Positions 51,240 to 61,170 of a stretch of 64,000 bases of DNA are shown here, one piece after another. The translations under genes were made by a program, and so were the position numbers. Below the pieces are notes generated by a model, which searched no databases, had not been told where the DNA came from, and saw only the letters and a program-made list of their open reading frames with translations. Every line of letters starts with the position of its first letter. Position 1 is the stretch's first letter. Source of the stretch: Cognatiluteimonas telluris (lineage in GTDB: Bacteria; Pseudomonadota; Gammaproteobacteria; Xanthomonadales; Xanthomonadaceae); contig NZ_JAANOY010000001.1 of the NCBI RefSeq assembly GCF_011320095.1, forward strand, positions 124,001 through 188,000. The letters are read 5' to 3'.

Positions 51240-54161
51240 ATGGACACCAGGATGTCGGATTCCACCTGCGAAAGCGAAGCCGCGTCACTGGCCGACCGGC
51301 TCCTGCATGCCACGACGCCTTCGCAGGTCGCCGCCGTGCTGCTCGATGGCGATGGCGCACCCGCCGAGGCGGGCACCTGCCTGTTTTGGTCGAACCAATG
51401 GCCGCAGAACATCGAATCCTATCCCTCGCCAGCGCTCGAACCCGCTGCCTTGGCCGCGGCCACGCAGGCCCTGGGTGCCGCGCGCGAAGGCCGCGACCGC
51501 CCGCCGCAGGCGTGCGTGCTTTGCGACCGCGACGGCGGCGTCGCCGTGCTGCACGAGTCCCAGGCCATCTCCAGCGACCGGTTGGTCACGCTCCAGGCCG
51601 CCGGGGCGCGCATGGCCGAAGTGCTGGTGATCCAGCGGCTGCACGACACCGTGGCCCAGCTCGCACAGACCGAAAAGCTGCAACGAGCGCTGTTCGCGAT
51701 CGCCGACATGGCCGGTTCGGACCTCGACATGCCCGACATGCTGCGCGGAGTACACCGCATCGTCGGCGAACTGATGTATGCGGAGAACTTCTTCATTGCC
51801 TTGTTCGACCAGGCGTCCGACAGCATCCGCTTCCTGTACTTCGTCGACAGCGTCGACGAGGAAGGCCCCGTCGCCGGCACCGAATTCCCCCTGGACCGGA
51901 TCAAGCATGGCCCCACCTGGTGGGTGATCCGCGAGGGCAAGCCGCTCATCGGCAACGCCGAGCAGCACAAGCTGCAGGTGCCGGGCCCGATGAGCCCGCA
52001 TGGCGCCGACAGCATCGACTGGCTGGGCGTGCCGATGCTGCGCGAAGGCCAGGTCCAGGGCGTGATCGTGGTGCAGAGCTACCAGCAGCAGAGCATCTTC
52101 AGCAGCTCCGACATGGCGCTGCTCGGTTTCGTCTCCCAGCACATCCTCACCGCGCTGGAGCGCAAGCAGACCCAGGAGGAACTGGAGCGCCGGGTCGACG
52201 AGCGCACGCGCCAGCTGGCCGACATCAACGAGGAGTTGCGCCAGGAAGTGACTGAACGCCTGCGCGGCGAGCGCTTGCAGGCGGCCCTGTACCAGATCGC
52301 CGCGCTCGCCAGTTCCGACGAGAGCAGCGAGCGGTTTTTCGCGCACGTGCACTCGATAATTTCCGACCTCATCAACGCCGACAACTTCTACATCGCACTG
52401 TTGTCCGAGGACGGCCAGACCCTCGAGTTTCCCTACCGCGTCGACCAGAAAGGGGCGCACCCGGCCGCGCGGCCTCTCGGGCGCGGGCTGACCGAATACA
52501 CCCTGCGCAGCGTGCGCCCGCAACTCGTCGACGGCCCCGAGGCCGCACGCGCGCTGGTCGAGTCCGGCGAGATCGACAGCAACTACATCGACTCGCCTAC
52601 CGCATGCTGGCTCGGGGTACCGCTGATCGGCAGCGACGCGGCCTTCGGCGTGGTTGCCGTGCAGAGCTACATGCCGCAGATCCGCTACAACCCGCGCGAC
52701 GCCGAACTGCTGACATTCGTGTCCTACCAGCTGGCGAGCAGCATCCAGCGCCGGCGCGCGGCCGAAGCCCTGCTGGAATCGAACGTGCGCCTGGAAGAGC
52801 GCGTCGAGGAGCGCACCTTGGAGCTGCGCGAGCAGATCGCGGTGCGCAAGCAGGTCGAGGCACAGTTGCAGCACCAGGTGATGCACGACCCGCTGACCGG
52901 ACTGCCCAACCGGGTGTACCTGCGCGACCGGGTCGAACGTGCGATAGCCGGCGTGCGTCGCAATGGCGATCGCCATTTCGCCCTGCTGTACCTGGATGTC
53001 GACCGGTTCAAGGTGATCAACGACAGCCTGGGGCACCTGGCCGGTGACCAGGTGCTGCAGGAAGTCTCGCGACGACTGGGCGAGTGCGTGCGCGAACCCG
53101 ACGTGGTGGCCCGCCTGTCGGGCGACGAATTCGCCTTGCTGCTGGAGAACGCCCCCATCCCGCAGACCGCCTGCAAGGTTGCCCAGCGCGTGCTCGAGGC
53201 GCTCAAGCGCCCGCTGGTCGTCAACGACCACGAGCTGCATCCATCGGCGAGCATCGGCATCGCGGTCGGTGATGCGCGTTACCAGACCACCGACGAGATC
53301 CTGCGCGATGCAGACATCGCGCTGTACCGGGCCAAGAGCGCCGGGCGGCACCGCTTCGTGTTGTTCGACGAGTCGCTTCAGCGCACCGCCATGGACGTCC
53401 TGGGCGTGGAGCACGAGCTGCGCACCGCGCTTTCCGATGGCCAGTTCGAACCATATTTCCAGCCGCTCGTGCGCCTGGCCGATGCGCACACTGTCGGCTA
53501 CGAGGCGCTGGTGCGCTGGAACCACCCGCAACGCGGCGTCCTGCTGCCGGGGGAATTCCTGCGCGTCGCGGAGGACAGCGGCCAGATCGAGGCGATCGAC
53601 TGGCAGATGTACCACATGGCCTGCACCGCGGGTGCCGGACTGGTGCGCGAGGGCGGCTTCATCACCGTCAACATCTCGCCCCGCCATTTCCAGAACGAGG
53701 ACCTCGACGAACGCCTGCTCGCGGTGACCACCGATACCGGCTTCGATCCCGCCAAGCTTCGGATCGAAGTCACCGAAGGGACGCTGCTGGGCGACCCAGC
53801 GGCGGTGGCCAAGGTATTGCAAAGACTTCGCGCGGCCTGCATCGAGGCGGCGCTCGACGACTTCGGCACCGGCTATTCGTCCCTGGGTTACGTCCACCGC
53901 TTCCCGCTGAAGATGATCAAGATCGACCAGTCGTTCGTCTCGCCGCTGGGACAGGAGGAGTCCTCGCGCAGCCTGGCCGTGATCGGCGCGATCCTTGCCC
54001 TGGCGCGCTCGCTCGGGCTGGAAGTCGTCGCCGAGGGCATCGAGAACCAGCAGCAACTACGCATGCTGCGTGACATGGGCTGCGTGTACGGCCAGGGCTA
54101 CCTGTTCGGCCGCCCGCAGCCGGCTGAATACTGGCTGGCACAACACCCCCACGAGGCGTAA
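51240..54161 (+). CDS. GAF-GAF-GGDEF-EAL cyclic-di-GMP protein
   Basis: The 973-residue protein has two GAF sensor domains (about 150-310 and 360-510), each followed by a helical linker, then GGDEF (about 545-700) and EAL (about 720-965). The cyclase motif is SGDEF at 626-630, with an inhibitory-site RxxD (REPD) ten residues before it. The EAL residues look complete: YEALVRW, NISPRHF, EVTEGT, DDFGTGYSS, IKIDQSFV, AEGIEN. It could both make and degrade c-di-GMP. No membrane segment is seen, so it should be cytosolic. Confidence 0.93.
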   Translation: MDTRMSDSTCESEAASLADRLLHATTPSQVAAVLLDGDGAPAEAGTCLFWSNQWPQNIESYPSPALEPAALAAATQALGAAREGRDRPPQACVLCDRDGGVAVLHESQAISSDRLVTLQAAGARMAEVLVIQRLHDTVAQLAQTEKLQRALFAIADMAGSDLDMPDMLRGVHRIVGELMYAENFFIALFDQASDSIRFLYFVDSVDEEGPVAGTEFPLDRIKHGPTWWVIREGKPLIGNAEQHKLQVPGPMSPHGADSIDWLGVPMLREGQVQGVIVVQSYQQQSIFSSSDMALLGFVSQHILTALERKQTQEELERRVDERTRQLADINEELRQEVTERLRGERLQAALYQIAALASSDESSERFFAHVHSIISDLINADNFYIALLSEDGQTLEFPYRVDQKGAHPAARPLGRGLTEYTLRSVRPQLVDGPEAARALVESGEIDSNYIDSPTACWLGVPLIGSDAAFGVVAVQSYMPQIRYNPRDAELLTFVSYQLASSIQRRRAAEALLESNVRLEERVEERTLELREQIAVRKQVEAQLQHQVMHDPLTGLPNRVYLRDRVERAIAGVRRNGDRHFALLYLDVDRFKVINDSLGHLAGDQVLQEVSRRLGECVREPDVVARLSGDEFALLLENAPIPQTACKVAQRVLEALKRPLVVNDHELHPSASIGIAVGDARYQTTDEILRDADIALYRAKSAGRHRFVLFDESLQRTAMDVLGVEHELRTALSDGQFEPYFQPLVRLADAHTVGYEALVRWNHPQRGVLLPGEFLRVAEDSGQIEAIDWQMYHMACTAGAGLVREGGFITVNISPRHFQNEDLDERLLAVTTDTGFDPAKLRIEVTEGTLLGDPAAVAKVLQRLRAACIEAALDDFGTGYSSLGYVHRFPLKMIKIDQSFVSPLGQEESSRSLAVIGAILALARSLGLEVVAEGIENQQQLRMLRDMGCVYGQGYLFGRPQPAEYWLAQHPHEA

Positions 54162-54242
54162 GGCGTCCCGTACCGCGATCCCCATTGGCGCCCCGGGGCC
54201 CGCGGTCCGTATGCTTGCGATTCTCCAACGCCGGGACCTGCC

Positions 54243-56057
54243 ATGCGCCCTTCGCTGCTTGCCGCTGCCCTGCTCACCGCCGTGGTGGCGGGGTGCCAGT
54301 CGATGCCTGCTTCCACCGTCGCGTCTTCCGCCGCCGCACCCGCCGGCGCACCCATGACCTCCAGTGCCGACGCGCGTTTCGCCGATCTGTCCCGACGCTG
54401 GCTCGATGGCTGGATGCAGCTCAACCCGATCACCGCCACCCAGCTGGGCGACCATCGCTTCGACAATGAGGTCGACGACCTCAGCGCCGACGGCCGCCAG
54501 CGCATGGTCGATTTCAGCCAGGCGCTGCTGGCCGAACTGGATGCGATGGATCCCGCGCGCCTGTCGCGCGAGAACCAGGTCGACGCCGCGATCCTGCGCA
54601 ACCAGCTGCGTTCGGACATCTGGAACATGCAGACGTTCCAGAGCTGGGTCTGGGATCCTCAGGTCTACAACAGCCTTGCCGGCGGCGCGATCTACAACAC
54701 CATGGCGCGCGATTACGCGCCGCTGCCGCAGCGGCTGAAGGCGGCGACCGTGCGCATGGAGAAGATCCCGGGGATCTTCGCCCAGATGCGTGCCAACCTC
54801 GACCCGGCGCGGGTGCCGGCGATCCACGCCGAAACCGTCGCCAAGCAGAACGCCGGCATCCTGAGCCTGGTCGATGAATTCATCACGCCCAACGCCGCTC
54901 AGCTCACCGGCGCCGACCGCTCGCGGCTGGACGCCGCTGTGGCCGGCCTGCGCAAGGCGGTGGCCGACAACCAGGCGTGGCTGGACACATCGCTGGTTCC
55001 CAACGCCAAGGGCGACTTCCGCATCGGCCAGAAGCTCTACGACGAGAAGCTGCGGTTCTCGCTGGATTCGGCGCTGTCCCGGCAGGAGATCAAGCAGCGC
55101 GCACAGGCCGAGCTCACACGCGTGCGCGGCGAGATGTACGACATCGCGCGCGGCGTGCTGAAGGGCAAGCCGCATGCGCCGCCGACCCCGGCCGCGCCGA
55201 CCGATGCGCAGCAGCAGAAGGCGATCGAGGCGGCGCTGGAACTGGCCTACGTGCAGCATCCGGCGCGCAGCGATGTCGTCGATGCCGCCAAGCAGGCATT
55301 GGTGAAGGCGACGGCGTTCGTGCGCGACAAGGACCTGGTCACCGTGCCCAACGATCCGGTGAAGGTGATCCTGATGCCCGAGTTCCAGCGTGGCGTCGCG
55401 GTGGCCTATTGCGATTCACCCGGGCCGCTGGACAAGGGGCTGGATACCTATTTCGCGATCTCGCCGATCCCGGACGACTGGACGGATGCGCAGGCCGAAA
55501 GCTTCCTGCGCGAATACAACTCGCGGATGATCCAGCTGCTCACCATCCACGAGGCGATGCCGGGCCACTACCTGGAAGGCGCGCATTCGGCGCAGTTCCC
55601 CTCCACCCTGCGCGCGGTGCTGCGGTCGGGCCTGTTCGCAGAAGGCTGGGCGGTCTACACCGAAAACATGATGACGCAGGCCGGTTACATGGATTCGGAC
55701 CCGCTGTTCCGGCTGGTGCAGCTGAAGTTCTACCTGCGCACGATCGCCAACGCGATCCTCGACCAGGGCGTGCACGTCGACGGCTGGAGCCGCGAGCAGG
55801 CGATGCAGCTGATGACGCAGCAGGCGTTCCAGCAGGAGCGCGAGGCCGCCGGCAAGTGGGTGCGCGCGCAGCTGTCGTCGGCGCAGCTGCCGACCTACTT
55901 CGTCGGCGTGCAGGAGCAGTACGACCTGCGCCGCGCGATGGAGGCCAGGCTTGGCGACAGGTTCAACCTCAAGGCCTACCACGACCGCGTGCTTTCCTAT
56001 GGGGCGCCGCCGACGCGCTACGTCCATGAGCTGATGCTGGACGAACCGATCCGATAA
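54243..56057 (+). CDS. DUF885 lipoprotein, putative metallopeptidase
   Basis: This 604-residue protein has a lipobox V-A-G-C18 and belongs to DUF885. The zinc motif HEAMPGH begins at about residue 436 with a downstream Glu in EGWAVYTE, as in gluzincin-like peptidases. It is probably an envelope peptidase; the substrate is unknown. It stands 81 bases after the GGDEF-EAL gene. Confidence 0.9.
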   Translation: MRPSLLAAALLTAVVAGCQSMPASTVASSAAAPAGAPMTSSADARFADLSRRWLDGWMQLNPITATQLGDHRFDNEVDDLSADGRQRMVDFSQALLAELDAMDPARLSRENQVDAAILRNQLRSDIWNMQTFQSWVWDPQVYNSLAGGAIYNTMARDYAPLPQRLKAATVRMEKIPGIFAQMRANLDPARVPAIHAETVAKQNAGILSLVDEFITPNAAQLTGADRSRLDAAVAGLRKAVADNQAWLDTSLVPNAKGDFRIGQKLYDEKLRFSLDSALSRQEIKQRAQAELTRVRGEMYDIARGVLKGKPHAPPTPAAPTDAQQQKAIEAALELAYVQHPARSDVVDAAKQALVKATAFVRDKDLVTVPNDPVKVILMPEFQRGVAVAYCDSPGPLDKGLDTYFAISPIPDDWTDAQAESFLREYNSRMIQLLTIHEAMPGHYLEGAHSAQFPSTLRAVLRSGLFAEGWAVYTENMMTQAGYMDSDPLFRLVQLKFYLRTIANAILDQGVHVDGWSREQAMQLMTQQAFQQEREAAGKWVRAQLSSAQLPTYFVGVQEQYDLRRAMEARLGDRFNLKAYHDRVLSYGAPPTRYVHELMLDEPIR

Positions 56058-56063
56058 TCGAAC

Positions 56064-56909
56064 ATGGCCAAGCCAGCCACCGGCCCGCAGTTGCCATCGA
56101 CGTGCCCGCCGGCCGTCGATGGCATCCGCGTCGGCATCGGCGGCTGGACCTACGCGCCGTGGCGCGACAACTTCTACCCGAAGGGCCTGGTGCAGCGACG
56201 CGAGCTGGAGTTCGCCAGCCGCCATGTCAACACGATCGAGGTCAACGGCACCTGGTACGGCGCGCAGAAGCCGGCAACCTACGCGAAGTGGCGTGACGAG
56301 GCCCCAGCCGGATTCGTGTTCTCGGCCAAGGCGCCGATGCGCATCACCATGGCGCGCACGCTCGCCAGCACCGGCGCGCAGGTCGACGCCTTCCTCGGCG
56401 ACATCGCCGTCATGGGCGACAAGCTCGGGCCGATCGTGTGGCAGTTCGACCCGGCGCGAACATTGGCCAAGAAGGATTTCGCCGCCTTCCTCGACCTGCT
56501 GCCCGACACGGTCGATGGGCGAAGCATCCGGCACGTGCTCGACGTGCGCGTGCACGACTTCGTCGACGCCGGGTACCTGGCGCTGGCCCGCCGCCGCGAC
56601 ATGGCGACGGTCTTCACCGACTCGGACGAACATCCGTCCTTCGCCGACGTCACTGCCGACTTCGTCTACGCGCGCCTGATGCGTTCGCGCAGCGACATCG
56701 CCACCGGCTACACGGCGCCGCAACTGCGCAGATGGATGCAACGCGCGCGGACCTGGGCCAGCGGCGGGCAACCGGACGACCTGCCGCGGCTGGAGCCGGC
56801 CCGCAGGCTCGCCAGTCGGCCACGCGACGTCTTCATCTACTTCATCGCCAGTGCCAAGGAGCGCAACCCGGCCGCCGCGATCTCGCTGCTGCGCGCGCTC
56901 GCTAAATAG
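56064..56909 (+). CDS. DUF72 TIM-barrel protein (YecE-like)
   Basis: The 281-residue protein matches DUF72/YecE. Typical are IRVGIGGWTYAPWRDNFYP, FASRHVNTIEVNGTWYG and a C-terminal DVFIYFIASAKERNPAAA. DUF72 proteins fold as TIM barrels related to UV endonucleases, but no activity is proven. It starts 6 bases after the DUF885 gene, so co-expression is likely. Confidence 0.9.
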   Translation: MAKPATGPQLPSTCPPAVDGIRVGIGGWTYAPWRDNFYPKGLVQRRELEFASRHVNTIEVNGTWYGAQKPATYAKWRDEAPAGFVFSAKAPMRITMARTLASTGAQVDAFLGDIAVMGDKLGPIVWQFDPARTLAKKDFAAFLDLLPDTVDGRSIRHVLDVRVHDFVDAGYLALARRRDMATVFTDSDEHPSFADVTADFVYARLMRSRSDIATGYTAPQLRRWMQRARTWASGGQPDDLPRLEPARRLASRPRDVFIYFIASAKERNPAAAISLLRALAK

Positions 56910-57210
56910 CGCCCGGGACGGCCCGTCGCCTTGACGGTCGCGTGCCGCGTCCCGTGCCTGGATGGCAGGCCCGAGGCGAGCAGGCATCGACTCGGTGCAG
57001 GCCGTCGCTGCCGTCGTGCCGGAAACCGACGGGTCATTCAGCATCCTGCGGACGCTGTCGAGCTTCCCCGGCGCGCTGGAGGACGTCGAAGGCGAGCCGG
57101 GCGAGGCGCCCGGTGCACGGCAGCGGCTGGCAAAGGCCGGTCGTGGCTTCCCGCGCGACGAGTGAGGCAAGACCCGCATCGTGCCGCGGCCCGGCGGCGA
57201 TAATGCACGG
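56910..57210. other. 301-base spacer without a convincing gene
   Basis: A plus-strand frame at 56962-57165 (67 codons) has no ribosome-binding site and no recognisable motif, so I do not call it. No tRNA, repeat family A or B copy, or intrinsic terminator is seen. The sequence GGCGATAATGC (about 57196-57206) just before the next gene might supply a -10 element. Confidence 0.5.
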
Positions 57211-58158
57211 ATGCCCATGACCGACACCCGCAAGGCGTTCCTGCAGATCCACGCCTGCGTGCTGCTGTGGGGATTCACGGCGATCCTGGGCAAGCTCATC
57301 ACCCTCGCCGCGCTGCCGCTGGTGTGGTGGCGGATGCTCATCGTCGTGGTCGCTCTGGCGCTGCTGCCGCCGGTGTGGCGCGGCCTGCGCGCGATGAGCC
57401 CACGCCTGTTGCTGGCGTATGCCGGGATCGGCGTGCTGGTGTCGCTGCACTGGCTGACGTTCTACGGCGCGATCAAGTTGTCGAATGCTTCGGTCGGCGC
57501 CACCTGCATCGCGCTGGCCACGGTGTTCACCGCCCTGGTCGAGCCCAGGCTCGCGCACCGGCGCTTTTCGCGCCGCGAGCTGCTGTTGGGCATCGCGGTG
57601 CTGCCTGGCGTCGCGCTCGTTGTGGGCGGCGTCCCGCACGGCATGCGCCTTGGGATCGCCGTGGGCACGGTGTCTGCGGTGTTCGTGGCGCTGTTCAGTT
57701 CGCTCAACAAGCGCCTGGTCGAACACGCCGATCCGCTGACCGTGACCGCGATCGAGCTCGGCGCCGGCACCCTGGCGCTGACCCTGCTGGCGCCGCTGCT
57801 GCCGCGGCTGTTCCCCGCCTTGTCCGGAAGCCTGTTGGTGTTGCCGGGCCTGCACGATGCACTGCTGCTGCTCGCGCTCTCGCTGGCCTGCACGTTGCTG
57901 CCGTTCGCCCTGTCGCTGGTGGCGCTGCGTCACATGAGTGCCTTCGCCGCGCAGCTGGCGGTGAACCTTGAGCCGGTCTACGCCATCGTGCTGGCGATGC
58001 TGCTGCTGCACGAACAGCGCCAACTGTCCGTGCAGTTCTACGCCGGCGTCGCCATCATCCTCGGCGCGGTGGTCGTGCATCCGCTGATCAGCCGTCCCCG
58101 GCCGTTGCAGCATCCGGAAATGCTCGGGACGGCGGAGGCGAAGGGGGCGGCCGAGTGA
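57211..58158 (+). CDS. EamA-family (DMT) permease
   Basis: This 315-residue protein has ten hydrophobic segments in two EamA repeats, the drug/metabolite transporter layout. Conserved parts are CVLLWGFTAILGKLI in the first repeat and QLAVNLEPVYAIVLAMLLLHE in the last. The substrate cannot be predicted. ATG 57211 or 57217 may be the start; a further upstream start at 57181 is less likely. Confidence 0.9.
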   Translation: MPMTDTRKAFLQIHACVLLWGFTAILGKLITLAALPLVWWRMLIVVVALALLPPVWRGLRAMSPRLLLAYAGIGVLVSLHWLTFYGAIKLSNASVGATCIALATVFTALVEPRLAHRRFSRRELLLGIAVLPGVALVVGGVPHGMRLGIAVGTVSAVFVALFSSLNKRLVEHADPLTVTAIELGAGTLALTLLAPLLPRLFPALSGSLLVLPGLHDALLLLALSLACTLLPFALSLVALRHMSAFAAQLAVNLEPVYAIVLAMLLLHEQRQLSVQFYAGVAIILGAVVVHPLISRPRPLQHPEMLGTAEAKGAAE

Positions 58159-58294
58159 CGACGATCGCCGCGGCGCTGGACCGCGGCTGAGTGATCACAG
58201 TTCGCGCCACTCCTGGAAACGCGCCGCGCAGCGCCTGGTTTCGGGCATTGCCGCTTTCGTGGCAGGCTAGCGCTCCCGTCCGACCGGTCCACGC

Positions 58295-59836
58295 ATGTAT
58301 CTCGAGCACTTCGGCCTGAAGGAGCCGCCGTTCTCGATCACCCCGGATCCGCGCTTCGTCTTCCTCAGCGAGCGCCACCGGGATGCCTTGGCGCACCTGT
58401 TGTTCGGGATCGGCCAGGGCGGCGGCGGCGGTTTCGTGCAATTGACCGGCGAAGTCGGCACCGGCAAGACCACCCTGTGCCGGCTGCTGCTGGAGCAGGT
58501 GCCGGCCAACACCCGCGTCGCACTCGTGCTCAATCCGCGGCAGACGCCGGTGGAATTGCTGGAGACGATCTGCGAGGAACTGCACGTCGACATCGACGGC
58601 GCCCAGCGCCCCGCGCGCGGCAGCCTGAAGGCACTGGTCGACGCACTCAACCGCTACCTTCTCGATGCCTACGCGCAGGGACTGCGCGTGGTGCTGATCA
58701 TCGACGAGGCGCAGGACCTGTCGATCGAAGCACTGGAACAGGTGCGCCTGCTCACCAACCTGGAAACCGATACCCAGAAACTGCTGCAGGTGATCCTGCT
58801 CGGGCAGCCGGAGCTGCGCACGCTGTTGGCGCGCGAGGACCTGCGCCAGCTCGCGCAGCGCATCACCGCGCGCTTCCACCTCACCCCGCTGGACGCCGCG
58901 GAGACCGAGCGTTACCTGCGCCATCGCCACGCCATCGCTGGCGGGCTGCACCTGCCGTTTTCGCCCGCGGCGATCAAGCGCCTGCATGCGCATGCCGGCG
59001 GCGTGCCGCGCCTGATCAACATCATTGCCGAGCGCAGCCTGCTGGCGGGCTACGCGCGCGAAGCCACGCGCGTGGATGCGCGACTGGTGGACAGTGCCGC
59101 GAAGGAAGCGCTGGCACCCCGCAGGCGGCAGGAAGGCTTCTCCAAGGAACTTCTTGCTGCGTGCGCGCTGGTCGTGCTCGGTTGCGCGGCCTGGCTGGTC
59201 CTGCGCCCAGCACCGACCGCAACGGTCGCCGTCGCCCGCGCGGCAGCGCCGCGCATGGCCGCGATCACCGCGCCACCGCCCACCGGGAAGGGAACGATCC
59301 GGCCCCCGCGACTGCAGGGCGATGCGCTGGTCCAGCATGTCGCTGCAGTCCCGTCGGCGTCCCCCGAGGCATGGCGTGCGCTGTTGCAGGCGTGGAGCCT
59401 GCCGACCGACGACGCCGACATCACCATCGCCGCGCGCTGTGCGCCGACCCTGGCGGCGGATGTGTTCTGCCTGCGGCTGCGCGCTGGCATCGACACGCTG
59501 GCGACGATCGGACGACCGGTGCTGTTGCGATTGCACGCTGCCGACCACGGCGCATGGGCGCTGTTGCTGGGCGTCGACGCGCTGGATGCGCGCCTGGACG
59601 TTGGCGGCGCAGTCATCGACGTCCCACGCGTCGCACTGCAGCGAATCTGGACCGGCGACTGCATTGCCATCTGGCGTACCCCGCGCGCAGGCAATGCGTC
59701 CCCGACGCCGAGCGGCGACGTGCGCGCGTTCCAGGCCGAGCATGGCCTGGCCAGCGATGGCGTGATCGGTCCGGAAACACGCTTCGCGCTCGCAGCCGAC
59801 GGCCCCGGACCACGCCTGCTGCGGGAGCTCGACTGA
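58295..59836 (+). CDS. gspA: GspA/ExeA-type AAA ATPase with peptidoglycan-binding domain
   Basis: The 513-residue protein begins with MYLEHFGLKEPPFSITPDPR and carries an AAA domain with Walker A TGEVGTGKTTL (51-61) and Walker B VVLIIDEAQDL. A membrane segment lies at about 279-297, and a C-terminal peptidoglycan-binding motif (FQAEHGLASDGVIGPETRF) faces the periplasm. ExeA with ExeB helps the type II secretin cross peptidoglycan. It is followed 1 base later by gspB. Confidence 0.93.
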   Translation: MYLEHFGLKEPPFSITPDPRFVFLSERHRDALAHLLFGIGQGGGGGFVQLTGEVGTGKTTLCRLLLEQVPANTRVALVLNPRQTPVELLETICEELHVDIDGAQRPARGSLKALVDALNRYLLDAYAQGLRVVLIIDEAQDLSIEALEQVRLLTNLETDTQKLLQVILLGQPELRTLLAREDLRQLAQRITARFHLTPLDAAETERYLRHRHAIAGGLHLPFSPAAIKRLHAHAGGVPRLINIIAERSLLAGYAREATRVDARLVDSAAKEALAPRRRQEGFSKELLAACALVVLGCAAWLVLRPAPTATVAVARAAAPRMAAITAPPPTGKGTIRPPRLQGDALVQHVAAVPSASPEAWRALLQAWSLPTDDADITIAARCAPTLAADVFCLRLRAGIDTLATIGRPVLLRLHAADHGAWALLLGVDALDARLDVGGAVIDVPRVALQRIWTGDCIAIWRTPRAGNASPTPSGDVRAFQAEHGLASDGVIGPETRFALAADGPGPRLLRELD

Positions 59837-59837
59837 C

Positions 59838-60536
59838 ATGTCGCTGATCCTGGAAGCGCTGCGCAAGTCCGAGGCCGAGCGCCGCCGCGGGCAGGCACCC
59901 GACATCCACCGCGAACTGCCGCTCGCCGTGGCCAGCACCCGTCTCGGACCGCCGTCGTGGCTGGGGTGGTCGGGCGCGGCCGTGGTCGTCTCCGTATTGC
60001 TGTTTGTCGCCTGGCACCGGTGGCCTGCCCGGGCGCCCACGCCATCCGTGCCTGCCGGCGTCGAAAGTGACCGCCACGAAGCCGCGCGGGCAACGTTGCC
60101 ACCGGTCGCACGCCTCTCGCCGGTGGACCAGGTGCCAAGGCAACCGGCGCCCATGCCAGCAGCCTCCGCATCGACCGCAGCACCCGGCGCCTCCGCGCCG
60201 GCTCGAGTTGTGGCGCCCGCGCCGCCACCACCGGCTGCAGCGGGCCGCGACACGCCGATGCCGTCCCCCACGCCGGCGCAGCCGGCCTCGCCGGCAAACA
60301 CCATCGACGACACCATCGCCCTCTCCGACCTGAGCATCGGCGAGCGCAAGGCTTTGCCGCCGTTGAAGCTGAGCATGCACTTGTGGAATGCCGATTCGTC
60401 CAGGCGCTTCGTCATCATCGACGGCAACCGGCTGCGCGAAGGCGATCGTGCCGGCGACGCGGTGGTGACCGCGATCACCGAAGACGGCGTGATCCTCGAC
60501 TGGAACGGTCGGCGGATCCGCTTGTCGATCCGCTAG
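59838..60536 (+). CDS. gspB: Type II secretion accessory protein GspB
   Basis: GspB (232 residues) is the partner of GspA. It has the N-terminal signature MSLILEALRKSEAERRRG, a single membrane segment at about 44-60, a long Pro/Ala-rich periplasmic linker, and a C-terminal GspB domain (LSMHLWNADSSRRFVIIDG, then EDGVILDWNGRRIRLSI). The core type II secretion genes are not in the window. Confidence 0.93.
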   Translation: MSLILEALRKSEAERRRGQAPDIHRELPLAVASTRLGPPSWLGWSGAAVVVSVLLFVAWHRWPARAPTPSVPAGVESDRHEAARATLPPVARLSPVDQVPRQPAPMPAASASTAAPGASAPARVVAPAPPPPAAAGRDTPMPSPTPAQPASPANTIDDTIALSDLSIGERKALPPLKLSMHLWNADSSRRFVIIDGNRLREGDRAGDAVVTAITEDGVILDWNGRRIRLSIR

Positions 60537-60577
60537 CCAGCCGGCGGAAGCACCCGCGACGCGAAAAACGCTTCGTT

Positions 60578-60628
60578 CGATCCGGCGCCTGCCGCAAGCG
60601 TGCCCCCGTCCGAAGGCATGCCGGATCG
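60578..60628 (-). terminator. Weak possible terminator for the cupin gene
   Basis: On the minus strand CGATCCGGC (60628-60620) pairs with GCCGGATCG (60586-60578), a 9-bp stem with a 33-base loop; a T5 run follows 9 bases later (60568-60564). The long loop and the gap make this weak. Confidence 0.3.
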
Positions 60629-60634
60629 CGCGTG

Positions 60635-60660
60635 AACTCGCGACTGCAGCCGCTGCTCCC
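60635..60660. repeat. Diverged copy of palindromic repeat family A
   Basis: AACTCGCGACTGCAGCCGCT then GCTCCC resembles the family A element with three or four changes. It lies between the converging gspB and cupin genes. Confidence 0.45.
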
Positions 60661-60691
60661 GGGTCGCGGAATTCATTGCTCAAAACGCGGA

Positions 60692-61048
60692 TCAATCCTG
60701 CCCTGGCCCCACCGGATTGCCGTCGCGGTCGAACGCCGGCGGGGAGTAGAAGTTCACCGTCTGCAACGGGGCGTTGCCGTCGTTGCGGATCTCGTGCGCC
60801 TCACCACGCTCGATCACCAGCAGGGTGCCGGGGCGCAACGCGATTTCGCGACGTTCGCCCCCGGCGGGTTGAACGACGGCGACACCCTCGCCACCGACCA
60901 CGAACAGCCACTGGTCCGCGCCACGATGGCGATTGCCGGGCCCGCCTTCGCTTTCGCCCGGGGCGATCACCATTTCCGCCGCCTGCAGCTGGCGGATATC
61001 GAAGGCCACCCTGAAGCCAGGTTCGAACTTCAATTCGGTCGTGCGCAT
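60692..61048 (-). CDS. Small cupin-domain protein
   Basis: The 118-residue protein is a single cupin. Motif 1 is around GNRHRGADQWLFVVGGEGVAV and motif 2 around LLVIERGEAHEIRNDG, giving His, Glu and His ligands for a metal. The activity is unknown; such cupins include isomerases, dioxygenases and sugar sensors. ATG 61048 is chosen over the upstream frame to 61090. Confidence 0.85.
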   Translation of the reverse strand: MRTTELKFEPGFRVAFDIRQLQAAEMVIAPGESEGGPGNRHRGADQWLFVVGGEGVAVVQPAGGERREIALRPGTLLVIERGEAHEIRNDGNAPLQTVNFYSPPAFDRDGNPVGPGQD

Positions 61049-61170
61049 GGCGACTCCTGCGGTCCCGCCTCCAACGCTGTCGCAGCGCACGTCAAGGCCG
61101 CATGCAGGCGCACGCTGGGGTTATGCTCGCGACAGCCGGCCGGGGGCCGGCGACCATCGGGGAGCGATGC

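Noticed and set aside
51285-54056. Minus-strand open frame of 923 codons opposite the GGDEF-EAL gene
   Set aside because: Lies fully antisense to a gene with clear GAF, GGDEF and EAL motifs; composition is that of a GC shadow frame.
56962-57165. Short plus-strand frame of 67 codons
   Set aside because: No ribosome-binding site, no motif, and composition like spacer sequence; could be a remnant but cannot be supported.
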